Source: JBGPBY01 sp041481485 (GTDB lineage Bacteria > Acidobacteriota > Terriglobia > 20CM-2-55-15). From it: DNA of 11,095 nt. The notes beneath the pieces are model-generated. The model did no database searches, was not told the origin of the DNA, and saw only the letters and a program-made list of their open reading frames with translations. The translations under genes and the position numbers were made by a program. The stretch spans positions 1-11,095 of the forward strand of contig JBGPBY010000232.1 in assembly GCA_041481485.1 (NCBI GenBank). The letters are read 5' to 3'. Positions 1-7,593 of this stretch are shown piece by piece (position 1 is the first letter of the stretch; the number at the start of each line of letters is the position of its first letter).

Positions 1-19
1 AGACCGCCCCTACAGTGGG
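1..19. repeat. Partial copy of a dispersed palindromic repeat (family 1)
   Basis: The first 19 bases match the reverse complement of 1731-1749 at 18 of 19 positions, and most of 1824-1840 as well. The unit contains a short palindrome (GCGCGGTC, 3-nt loop, GACCGCGC) followed by CTACAG. The copy is cut by the window edge, so its full length is unknown. It has no visible coding capacity. Copies on both sides of the two plus-strand genes show that it is dispersed rather than a single-locus structure. Confidence 0.6.
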
Positions 20-71
20 GAATCGCGACTACAGCTTCGAACATACGTTGCTGTATTTAAGAAATGGGGCA

Positions 72-103
72 CTAAGGGACTGCCGTCGCTAACGCGGCTG
101 GGG
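72..103. repeat. Dispersed palindromic repeat (family 2), uninterrupted copy
   Basis: This 32-bp stretch matches the reverse complement of the start of the cluster near 10301-10331, with one mismatch across at least 27 bases. It contains the near-hairpin GTCGC-TAAC-GCGGC, which is GCCGC-TAAC-GCGGC in the other copy. A third, interrupted copy ends at 10531, where the putative group II intron begins, so this copy shows what the empty insertion site looks like. Confidence 0.7.
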
Positions 104-182
104 ACGAGGCCTTGCACGTCTGCAGCAAATTCATGCTGAGCCCCTGCCGAATTTCGCCTATCCTTACTTCTGAGGGAGCGAC

Positions 183-479
183 ATGTTGTTTATTGTTCAA
201 TTCGAAGACAAACCGGGAGTAGCCGAACAGCGTCAGCAACTCATGCCAAAACATTTCGCGTTCCTCGATAGCCGGAAGGACAAAGTGCTGGTTGCCGGAT
301 CCGTGCGCGAAATTCCGTCGGACAAGCCACTGGGTGGAATGTGGATCATCGAAGCACAGGATGAAGCGGAAGTGCGCGACATCTTCAAAGACGATCCCTT
401 CTGGGTGAACGGCATGCGCGCCAGTGTCCGCATCAACCGCTGGGTCAAGGCATTCCCCGACCGCAAGACTCCTGTCTGA
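183..479 (+). CDS. YciI family protein
   Basis: The gene encodes 98 residues, the usual size of the YciI/YCII ferredoxin-like alpha+beta fold. It opens with the typical MLFIVQFEDKPG strand, followed by a helix carrying His24 (PKHFAFL), then GSV and GGMWIIEA strands. An Asp lies in the DDPF motif near residue 71, and the last strand is SVRINRW. His24 and that Asp correspond to the putative active-site pair of the family, whose biochemical role is mostly unknown; some relatives are dehalogenase-like or muconolactone-isomerase-like. The ATG at 183 is preceded by a good Shine-Dalgarno stretch (GAGGGAG, 172-178). It is a cytoplasmic protein with no signal peptide. The next gene starts 93 bp downstream on the same strand and has no obvious functional link. 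Confidence 0.88.
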   Translation: MLFIVQFEDKPGVAEQRQQLMPKHFAFLDSRKDKVLVAGSVREIPSDKPLGGMWIIEAQDEAEVRDIFKDDPFWVNGMRASVRINRWVKAFPDRKTPV

Positions 480-572
480 TGTCCGACCCTCTGACACTGC
501 AGCATTAACACCCGAAGTTTCGCGTGATTTTTGGCGGTAACGGCGTCATTATCCGTTCGTCAAAGGACCAAC

Positions 573-1643
573 ATGACACTTTGGCTGTTGTTGCCGATAC
601 TTTTGGCCCGAATTCTCACGCCTGCCGCCGACACCGGTGTCATTACGGGCGTTGTCCGAATGCCCGATGGAACTCCTGCGGTGCGCGTGCGCGTGGCGGC
701 TATGCCGGTTTCCGCAGATGGAATCGACTCCGGCGATGCAACGATGCTTGTCGCGCTGAGCGAGACCGATGATTCTGGCAGCTATCGACTCGAAGAGGTC
801 CCAGCGGGTCGTTACCACGTCGTCGCCGGCCGCATCGATTCGCTGACGTTCTACCCCGGTGTTGCGGAAATTGCCAGGGCCACAGCGGTGACCATCAAGG
901 CAGGCGACGAGGTGTCGGGGATCGACTTTACAGTCTCGAAGGAGAGCACTCAAAAGGAGAATTCACTGGTCCGGAACGATAAGCTTCAGATACTTCAATC
1001 GCTTTTTCGCGTCCAGGCAACACCCATTCAGGTTGCCGGCCGCATTACTCTCGATCCCGCTTCGCAGGGAGCGCCGTTTCCGGATCGGATCACTTTGAAC
1101 GTTCGCGTCACGACCAGTGATGTTCGCGTTACGGGCCAGCCCAATATTCGCATAGGAGGCAGCACGGTGACACTACGCGTTCCCGTCGCGCCCGACGGCA
1201 AGTTCACACTCCCGCTGCAGGCTGGCGACGCGTCGATTTCCGGCGTCGGGCTGCCAACAGGCTATGCGTTGAAGTCCATGACTTCCGGATCGACAGATCT
1301 TCTCATCAATGCTTTCAATGTTCAGCCGGGGATGCCGGAGATCGTGATTGTAGTCAACGCCGACCTGCGGCCTCGATTTCGCGTGGACGGACGAATCATG
1401 AGTGCAACGCCGGGACGTTCCTTCTTCGCCGAACCGATAGAACTCACCAGCGATTCCGGAGGGGTTATCCGCATCCTGATCGAGCAGGAAGGCCACTTCG
1501 CTTTTACGAACCTGCTGCCGGGAAACTACGTCCTGCGTTTTACTTCTTCAAACGGTAAGACGGAACAAAAGGTGACCGTTGTCGACCACGACGTGAGTGT
1601 CGATTTGATTGTCTCTCCGTACGCTCCTCAGCTGAAGCTGTGA
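573..1643 (+). CDS. Secreted protein with carboxypeptidase-regulatory-like domains
   Basis: The protein has 356 residues. I chose the ATG at 573 over the in-frame TTG at 531 because AAAGGA lies just upstream (562-567) and the product then begins directly with a hydrophobic signal peptide (MTLWLLLPILLARILTPAAD, cleavage near residue 19). Residues 21-122 form a clear CarboxypepD_reg/transthyretin-like beta-sandwich (ITGVVRMPDGTPA, then DDSGSYRLEEVPAGRYHVVA). Two more divergent beta-sandwich units follow at about 151-262 (VAGRITLD) and 268-347 (VDGRIM, then EGHFAFTNLLPGNYVLRF). There are no catalytic peptidase residues, so it should be a binding or structural module in the periplasm or outside the cell. 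Such proteins are abundant in Acidobacteria. It converges with the TonB receptor gene, which carries one domain of the same type. Specific function is unknown. Confidence 0.82.
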   Translation: MTLWLLLPILLARILTPAADTGVITGVVRMPDGTPAVRVRVAAMPVSADGIDSGDATMLVALSETDDSGSYRLEEVPAGRYHVVAGRIDSLTFYPGVAEIARATAVTIKAGDEVSGIDFTVSKESTQKENSLVRNDKLQILQSLFRVQATPIQVAGRITLDPASQGAPFPDRITLNVRVTTSDVRVTGQPNIRIGGSTVTLRVPVAPDGKFTLPLQAGDASISGVGLPTGYALKSMTSGSTDLLINAFNVQPGMPEIVIVVNADLRPRFRVDGRIMSATPGRSFFAEPIELTSDSGGVIRILIEQEGHFAFTNLLPGNYVLRFTSSNGKTEQKVTVVDHDVSVDLIVSPYAPQLKL

Positions 1644-1734
1644 CCGAGAAGAGGCGGCCACAGGCCCGGTGAGGGGAACCACACGTGAAAAATACACGCG
1701 TCTGGAGGGAAAAATCCCGAGGCGGAGGCTCCCA

Positions 1735-1838
1735 CTGTAGGCGCGGTCTATGACCGCGCACAGTTTTTCAGACTGGGATTCCTCCGATTGAGTATCCATA
1801 AACAAGAGATTGTGCGCGGTCATAGACCGCGCCTACAG
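1735..1838. repeat. Perfect 28-bp inverted repeat between convergent genes
   Basis: Arms 1735-1762 and 1811-1838 are exact reverse complements over 28 bp, separated by 48 bp. Each arm is itself palindromic (GCGCGGTC-TAT-GACCGCGC and its complement), so either two small hairpins or one long stem could form. It lies between the stop codons of two convergent genes (1643 and 1870) and could end transcription from both sides, although no U-tract of the classical type follows either arm. The same unit occurs in part at 1-19, so it is a repeat-family element rather than a dedicated terminator. Confidence 0.85.
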
Positions 1839-1867
1839 TCGGCACGGCCCATGGTTGATTGCAGACC

Positions 1868-4800
1868 TCAGAAGTTGATGCGGAGCTGGCCCTGAAGGGC
1901 GCGCTCTCCGCTCTTGTTGCTTGAGACTCCGAACGTGCCGGCGGAGAACGAAGGAATGCCGGGAGTTGGATGGTTGAAAACATTACTGCTGTCGATACGG
2001 ACCTGGACGCTCTTCGATTCATTGATTCTGAATGTCTTGCTCGCACCCATATCCAGAGACCAGTTTCCGAAGTACTTGAGATTGCCAAAGCCAAGGTCCC
2101 CAACCTCTCCGGGCTTGGAGTACTTCAACAGCACTTCGCCCGGTGTCCCATCTGGATTGCGCCGTGCCAGAGCTACGATGTTACAGACAGTGCTCACCTG
2201 GAGGTTTGTGCCCATCTTATCCCCCGCAGTGACCTGAGTGGGATCCGTGCATTGCGGATCCGTGACGCTCATGTAGGTGTTGCCGTATAACGAGCCCGAG
2301 TTGCCGGACCATTGGAAATCCGGATCTGGCAATGTCCAATTTGGGCTGGCGATCGAGAACCCCGGGTTCCCATAGAGGTGGGATGTGCCTGGCACTGCAG
2401 ACGTTCGGATTGCGCTTGCGGCGTTGAGGATAATGCTGGTCTGCCACCGTTCGATGGCCCGCGCAATCCAGCCGGAAGTATTGCCGAAGAGCAATTTGTT
2501 GGGTCCGATCGGCAGTTCGATGGTCCCGTTCATCCGGAAGGAATGGGGGCTGCTTGCCTGCGCGAAATAATTCAGACGCCGGTTGGCTGGATCGATGTAG
2601 CCAGTCTGACCGCCAGGGACATTCAGACCCATCGTTTTGGACCAGACCCAGGTTCCCTGAAGGCTGACGCCATTGATCGGCCGCGCCGTAATCTGCGTTT
2701 GCAGGGAATGATAGGTCGAGTTGTTGAAGTTGGAATGATAGGTGATGTTGCTGAACTGAGAGTTGGTAATCAAATAGTCTTCCGGGAAGCAGCGCAGCGG
2801 AATGGGGGCGCCGGTGTTTGTGAGCTGAGGACCGCCAGCAGTGCTCTGTTGTACGATCGTGAAGTTGTTGGCGATGCGGTCGCAACCGTTCCGCAGGGCG
2901 CGCATTGCCGGAGACGGGTGATTTGTTGTTGGGAAATAAGGTTGCAGGGTACTTGGGTCGATGGGCAGCGCTTGCACACCGGTCGGTGACGCAATTGTCA
3001 CCAAACTGTTGGCGACGGTATTGAAATCGCCGTTTGCCAGCGCCGACTGAAAAGTTCCGCTTCGCCGCATGTGCTCCGCTCCGCTCTGGAATACGCCGCT
3101 GCCGTTCAGCGTGCCGACGGCGGTGAATCCAGTGGTTCCTGTAATGGTTGTATTCAGGTTCAGACCTGCCAGCATCTGATCGAACAGAACGGGATCACCA
3201 GCGACGTCGCAGGGACTGACGCCGGCATCGGTGTAGGACTTGTAGGCTGGCGAATTCGCCGTGCAGGATCCAGCCCGGGCATCCAACAACGCCTGGAGCA
3301 GCTCCGGATTGTGATAGACGTTGGGAGTATCCAGGTTTACGGCACTATCCAGTCTTCGCCCCAGCGTTCCGGTGTAACGCACGTCCACCGTAAAGGCGTT
3401 GTTAATCTGTCTCGTGATCGACAGGTTCACATTCTGCGTATATGGTCCTTTGTAATTCGTGTCGTAGATTCCCGCGATGGTCTGGCCACGAACGCCAAGC
3501 GGATATACACCGCCGGGGCTGATTGTTGGCCGAACGGGAACAAGGATCGGCAAATCCGAAAGTGTGAGCGCGCGCGGAGTCCCGGACGTGGGGTTGACGA
3601 TGTCCTGGAACACCTGATCTCCGATGGCCGTGCCAAAGGTGTTCTGGGAGCCAGGGATCTGGCCGATGAATGTATCCGTGCCGTTGGCCTCTCCGCTGTT
3701 ATTGGTGAGAACCCGCTGGAAGGTTTGTTGATAACCTCCGCGGATAGTCGTTTTGCCTTCCCCGAACCATGGCAGTTGGTAAGAGAACCCAATGGCAGGA
3801 CCGAGGTTGAATTTCTGTTCCGGTATCGCCTTCAATTTCGGATTCGGACTGTCCGGCCCGATAAACTGAATGCTGGAGAGGGAATTCGGATCGCAGGTCG
3901 ATGCCGGCAGGAGCGCGTTCTGCTTGACCCCTGGCTTACAGTCCTCGGGAACAAGTCCCGCCGCGAACGGGTTGCTTCCATAGCCGGTTAAGTACAGATT
4001 GCCAGGGTGCAGCCAATATGCAAAGGGATCGTTGTTGAATTGGTCGAGGGTCGTCTGCGCCGTCCGGGTCGCACCGAATGCGCCGAACCCGCTGCCGATA
4101 ATCGTCGAAGTTAGTCCTCCTTCAACATACGGCGACGCATAATACTCCCACCTGACGCCCAGATTCAATGTGAGGTGCCGGGTGATCTTGTAGTCATCCT
4201 TCACGAAGGCGGACCATTCCTGAATAATTTGTTTCTTCATCCGTATTCCGGCGGTGGAGTAATCGTCCCACCGGTTGTCGGCAAGATTGGTGAAATTCCT
4301 GATGAAGTAGAACTGATTCGCCCCGCTGACGGACCCGCTCAGGAAATACAGCAGACTGTTGGCGTCTGTTCGTGGATTGGGAGCCCCAGTTGCAATGGAA
4401 CTGTTCAATAGCCCAGGCAATTCCGTCGTGAAATTCGTGGCGGTGCTGAATGGGCCGGCTGTCTGGGTCGGCGCGTTGCCCAGGTTTATTCCAGGAAACG
4501 GGTTCGATCCGCCGTTGCCGGCATTCCGTGGCAGCCTCAACTCGGCGCCGAACTTGAAGGCGTGCTTGCCCTTGCTCCAGCTCAGCGTGTCCGCAAAGCT
4601 ATAGAGGAGACTATTCGTCCAGGACGTCAGCCCGACGTTCAGGGGACCTGTGGCAGAGCCCACGCGCCCGGTGGAGCTGCCTATAGTGGCCAGGTAGTTA
4701 AAGCCTGGATTCAGGGTGCTCTGTCCGCCGGGGATCAGGTATGGCTCACCCGTCTTGCCCACGCTGCCGTCCGGGCTGAGATACGCAGGGATCGTCGAGT

Positions 4801-6616
4801 TGTAGTTGCGGTTCATTCCGAAGCGGGCTTCGTTGACTATCGACGACGACAGTGTTGAAGTCACGTTGACGGTAAAGACGTGAGGCCTCCGTGACGTCGA
4901 TCCCGCCGGTCCATCTGGCCATGAGGATATGTTGGCGGCGCTGTCGTCTCGTTGATAGGTGTAATTGAACGCGGCCTTGTGGCTCGAGTTGAAGTTGTGA
5001 TCGATCTTGATATTGATCTGCTTACTATTGGCATTGGGATCGGTGACCTGTTGTACGTTAGCGGCCTGGCTGCCACCCCTCTTCTGAAGGTACTGGTACT
5101 GCGCCAGATTCAGGCCGTCCAGGCCGCCAAAGAAGTTGGCATGCGGCATCTGGCCGAGGAGCTTCCGTATATAACCGGTCTTATCCACTCCTGAAGGACG
5201 GGTGACATCCCACAAGCCATTTGCCGCAGGAGAGGATAGCGGAAACACGACACTTCCACCGGGACAATCGGCTGCGGTAAACGGAACCATGTTCCCATTC
5301 GTGTCCAACCGGCTGTTACCGAAAACGCTGAAGCAAGTCAGCGTCGAACTGTATGGTTTGGAGCCATTCGGATTCCCCGGAGGCGGTGTGGGATTGCCCT
5401 TGTAATCGACGGCCACCCAGGAGGCCGTGCTTGCTGTCACGGGTAGTGTCTGATTCGGGATTGTGGAGTTGACGTTGAATCCCATGGGGGCGAAACCCGG
5501 GTAATAGCGGAAGATTCCAAGCCTCGCAGTGTCTGTCAACACGTTGGTAAATACGACCTGGCGGGTATTGCTGATGTTCTGTTCCCACAGCGTGTAGAAA
5601 AATGTCTTGTTCTTTCCATCGTAAAGGCCAGGGATTTTCACGGGACCGCCGTAGGCAACCGTGTACTGGTGGTTGTTTCTCCAGGGCTTCTGTGTACTGT
5701 TGGTCGTCACACCGGTAGCCGCGTCGGTAAACGGGGTATGGTTGTTCGTCCAGGTATTGGCGTCCAATGCGGTATTACGTACATACCAGGCTGCCGAACC
5801 GGTGTATTTATTTGTTCCGGAGCGCGTGCGGATCTGGATTTGAGAATTTCCACGTCCCAATTCGGCATCCACGGGCGAGAGGATCAGCCGGACTTCTCCC
5901 ACCAGGTCGGGAAGGAGTGTCGTGTCGGACAACAGGTACCGGCCTTTGCCATTGATGGCGGAGCCACCGGTTGTGCTGCCGGCGGCGTACCGGCCATCGT
6001 TGATGCTGAGACCGTCACGGGTGACGTTGATCGTATCAATCCCCATGCCGTTGACGGTGTCGAACGAATCGCCGGCGGGACTCGTCCGCAGTCCTGGCAA
6101 AGTTGCCAGCAGGTCGAGCACGTTGTTGCCGACCAGTGGCAGGTTATCGATCCTGTCGCGTGACAACACGTCGCCAACTGATGCCGAGGATTCCTTTAAA
6201 ATCGACTCTGTCGAAACAGTCACGTTGACAACGTCGGCCGCAGTCCCGATCTCGAGAGTAAAGTTCACGCGTACCTGGCCGGCATATGGCAGATCCGTCT
6301 TTTGAATCGACTTCTTGAAGCCCTGCAGGTCGGAGGAAATCTCGTAGGTTCCTGGCTGAAGAACGGGGAAGTTGTATATTCCTGAATCGTTCGTCAGCTG
6401 CGTGGTCATAACGCCCGTATCGACATTTTTCGCCGTGATCGTCACGCCCGGGATCAGTGCCTTACTCTTATCCTGCACCACCCCGCCCAATTGCGCGTTG
6501 CCGCCTTGTGCAAAGGCGTTTCCCGAAAGTACTAACAGCAGGCCCAGAACAGCGCCTGCACGCGCATACGATTTAGTTTTAAAAAAGAATGCTGCAAGCA
6601 GAATGGTGCTCTTCAT
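1868..6616 (-). CDS. Oar-like TonB-dependent receptor with carboxypeptidase-regulatory domain
   Basis: This 1582-residue outer-membrane protein starts at the ATG ending at 6616, with AGGGAG 11 nt upstream (6628-6633). A signal peptide ends near Ala36 (SGNAFA|QGG). Residues 43-125 are a CarboxypepD_reg domain (GVVQDKSKALIPGVTITAKN, then GIYNFPVLQPGTYEI). The plug follows, with the typical DNLPLVGNNVLDLLATLPG near 157-175. The rest is beta-barrel, with repeated aromatic/Asn-rich strands and ending in RINF, a terminal Phe typical of BAM-inserted barrels. Ten cysteines occur as five close pairs along the barrel, suggesting disulfide-closed extracellular loops. Known Acidobacteria relatives are annotated as TonB-dependent receptor or Oar-like, presumably importing oligosaccharides or other large substrates; the substrate here is unknown. 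It is long for a TonB receptor. Its own transcription unit appears monocistronic. Confidence 0.88.
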   Translation of the reverse strand: MKSTILLAAFFFKTKSYARAGAVLGLLLVLSGNAFAQGGNAQLGGVVQDKSKALIPGVTITAKNVDTGVMTTQLTNDSGIYNFPVLQPGTYEISSDLQGFKKSIQKTDLPYAGQVRVNFTLEIGTAADVVNVTVSTESILKESSASVGDVLSRDRIDNLPLVGNNVLDLLATLPGLRTSPAGDSFDTVNGMGIDTINVTRDGLSINDGRYAAGSTTGGSAINGKGRYLLSDTTLLPDLVGEVRLILSPVDAELGRGNSQIQIRTRSGTNKYTGSAAWYVRNTALDANTWTNNHTPFTDAATGVTTNSTQKPWRNNHQYTVAYGGPVKIPGLYDGKNKTFFYTLWEQNISNTRQVVFTNVLTDTARLGIFRYYPGFAPMGFNVNSTIPNQTLPVTASTASWVAVDYKGNPTPPPGNPNGSKPYSSTLTCFSVFGNSRLDTNGNMVPFTAADCPGGSVVFPLSSPAANGLWDVTRPSGVDKTGYIRKLLGQMPHANFFGGLDGLNLAQYQYLQKRGGSQAANVQQVTDPNANSKQINIKIDHNFNSSHKAAFNYTYQRDDSAANISSWPDGPAGSTSRRPHVFTVNVTSTLSSSIVNEARFGMNRNYNSTIPAYLSPDGSVGKTGEPYLIPGGQSTLNPGFNYLATIGSSTGRVGSATGPLNVGLTSWTNSLLYSFADTLSWSKGKHAFKFGAELRLPRNAGNGGSNPFPGINLGNAPTQTAGPFSTATNFTTELPGLLNSSIATGAPNPRTDANSLLYFLSGSVSGANQFYFIRNFTNLADNRWDDYSTAGIRMKKQIIQEWSAFVKDDYKITRHLTLNLGVRWEYYASPYVEGGLTSTIIGSGFGAFGATRTAQTTLDQFNNDPFAYWLHPGNLYLTGYGSNPFAAGLVPEDCKPGVKQNALLPASTCDPNSLSSIQFIGPDSPNPKLKAIPEQKFNLGPAIGFSYQLPWFGEGKTTIRGGYQQTFQRVLTNNSGEANGTDTFIGQIPGSQNTFGTAIGDQVFQDIVNPTSGTPRALTLSDLPILVPVRPTISPGGVYPLGVRGQTIAGIYDTNYKGPYTQNVNLSITRQINNAFTVDVRYTGTLGRRLDSAVNLDTPNVYHNPELLQALLDARAGSCTANSPAYKSYTDAGVSPCDVAGDPVLFDQMLAGLNLNTTITGTTGFTAVGTLNGSGVFQSGAEHMRRSGTFQSALANGDFNTVANSLVTIASPTGVQALPIDPSTLQPYFPTTNHPSPAMRALRNGCDRIANNFTIVQQSTAGGPQLTNTGAPIPLRCFPEDYLITNSQFSNITYHSNFNNSTYHSLQTQITARPINGVSLQGTWVWSKTMGLNVPGGQTGYIDPANRRLNYFAQASSPHSFRMNGTIELPIGPNKLLFGNTSGWIARAIERWQTSIILNAASAIRTSAVPGTSHLYGNPGFSIASPNWTLPDPDFQWSGNSGSLYGNTYMSVTDPQCTDPTQVTAGDKMGTNLQVSTVCNIVALARRNPDGTPGEVLLKYSKPGEVGDLGFGNLKYFGNWSLDMGASKTFRINESKSVQVRIDSSNVFNHPTPGIPSFSAGTFGVSSNKSGERALQGQLRINF

Positions 6617-6643
6617 TGTTGGTTTGACTCCCTATGGGTTGAA

Positions 6644-6669
6644 GGTCTCATCACGTTCGTTACGAGACC
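6644..6669 (-). promoter_or_regulatory. Hairpin-forming inverted repeat in receptor leader
   Basis: GGTCTC (6644-6649) and GAGACC (6664-6669) form a 6-bp perfect inverted repeat with a 14-nt loop, 28-53 nt ahead of the receptor start codon and upstream of its Shine-Dalgarno site. It could be an operator or an mRNA leader hairpin. I could not find a convincing -35/-10 pair in 6617-6780. No function can be assigned from sequence alone. Confidence 0.3.
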
Positions 6670-6762
6670 GGGGGGAAGGTCCCGAAATAACTCGCTCCTC
6701 GAGGCTCAATCGTTGATCGCTGGAGTTCGTGAGACGGACTCTACACTAAATAGGCGGGGCAA

Positions 6763-6799
6763 ATCGATAATCTTTTGCGATCATCGGATAATCTTGCGA
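6763..6799. repeat. Imperfect tandem direct repeat at a gene end
   Basis: Positions 6763-6780 (ATCGATAATCTTTTGCGA) and 6783-6799 (ATCGGATAATCTTGCGA) are nearly the same, differing by small insertions. The second copy encodes the C-terminus of the sterol desaturase (LRKIIR), and the first lies just after its stop codon. It looks like a local duplication. Confidence 0.55.
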
Positions 6800-7590
6800 A
6801 GGAACGGTTGCGCGACGATCCATGGGAGAGTTAGATGTTTTCGACCCTGAAACTCCGCGATTCCGATGCCCATCTCCTTGGAAGGAACTTTCGGCTGGTC
6901 GATGTAGGTGTTGAACAACCGGTCCCACCACGAGAATACCGACGAAAAATTGGAACGGCCCTCCTGATTGTCCGACGAGTGATGAATTCTGTGCATTCCG
7001 GATGTCACAAAACAAAGCTTCAACGCACGTTCAAACCGAACGGGCATTCGATAGTTGCCATGCTCCAGGAACGTTTGCGCCGTATTCAAAATCTGGGCGG
7101 CCAGAACGATTACGGGGCGCGGCCCCAGCATGGCGATTGCTGCAAGATTGGCGACAGTCGTCAGGATCGCTTCAAAGGGATGGAATCGGAAGGCTGTGGT
7201 GAAATCGAAGTCCTGGTCCGTATGATGCGTTCGATGGATACGCCAGAGTAAAGGAGAGCGATGAAACATATAGTGCATCGCATACGCCATCAGATCCAAT
7301 GCGAGAAACACCGCAATGGCCTCGACCCATCCAGGCAGCTGTACACGGCTGAAAAGCCCCCATCCTCGCTGGCTGGAGAGCATCGCCATACCGACGCCCA
7401 ACATCGGGAAGATTGAACGAATCACAATGAAATTCACAATCGTGATCCCTATATTATTGAGCCATCGCACGCTCAACACGTCGCTGGCTTTGCGTAATGG
7501 GAATATGCATTCGAGCAGAGAAACACCGACAATCAGCCCGAAGTAGTCGATCAGTAAAAGTCCCGATGAATGTTGCAGCCAGAATTCCAC
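6781..7590 (-). CDS. Sterol desaturase / fatty acid hydroxylase superfamily protein
   Basis: The protein has 269 residues and begins at a GTG (7588-7590) only 3 bp after the stop of the exosortase gene, so translation is probably coupled. It is an integral membrane di-iron oxygenase. Hydrophobic segments lie at about 9-28, 46-66, 88-105 and 143-170. The histidine clusters of the superfamily are present: His106-x3-His110 (HYMFH), His119-x2-His122-His123 (HRTHH), His137, His177 (EHGN) and His200-x2-His203-His204 (HRIHH). Family members hydroxylate or desaturate sterols, fatty acids, carotenoids or alkylglycerols using O2; the substrate here cannot be told. The tight link to the exosortase suggests a lipid modification in the same envelope process, but that is inference. 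Confidence 0.9.
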   Translation of the reverse strand: MEFWLQHSSGLLLIDYFGLIVGVSLLECIFPLRKASDVLSVRWLNNIGITIVNFIVIRSIFPMLGVGMAMLSSQRGWGLFSRVQLPGWVEAIAVFLALDLMAYAMHYMFHRSPLLWRIHRTHHTDQDFDFTTAFRFHPFEAILTTVANLAAIAMLGPRPVIVLAAQILNTAQTFLEHGNYRMPVRFERALKLCFVTSGMHRIHHSSDNQEGRSNFSSVFSWWDRLFNTYIDQPKVPSKEMGIGIAEFQGRKHLTLPWIVAQPFLRKIIR

Positions 7591-7593
7591 AAC

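Noticed and set aside
531..572. TTG start at 531 for the regulatory-domain protein
   Set aside because: It would put 14 polar residues before a clear signal peptide and lacks a ribosome binding site, whereas ATG 573 has one.
3071..3991. Plus-strand open frame of 306 residues inside the receptor gene
   Set aside because: It is antisense to the well-supported receptor gene, has no recognisable domain and a composition typical of a shadow frame.
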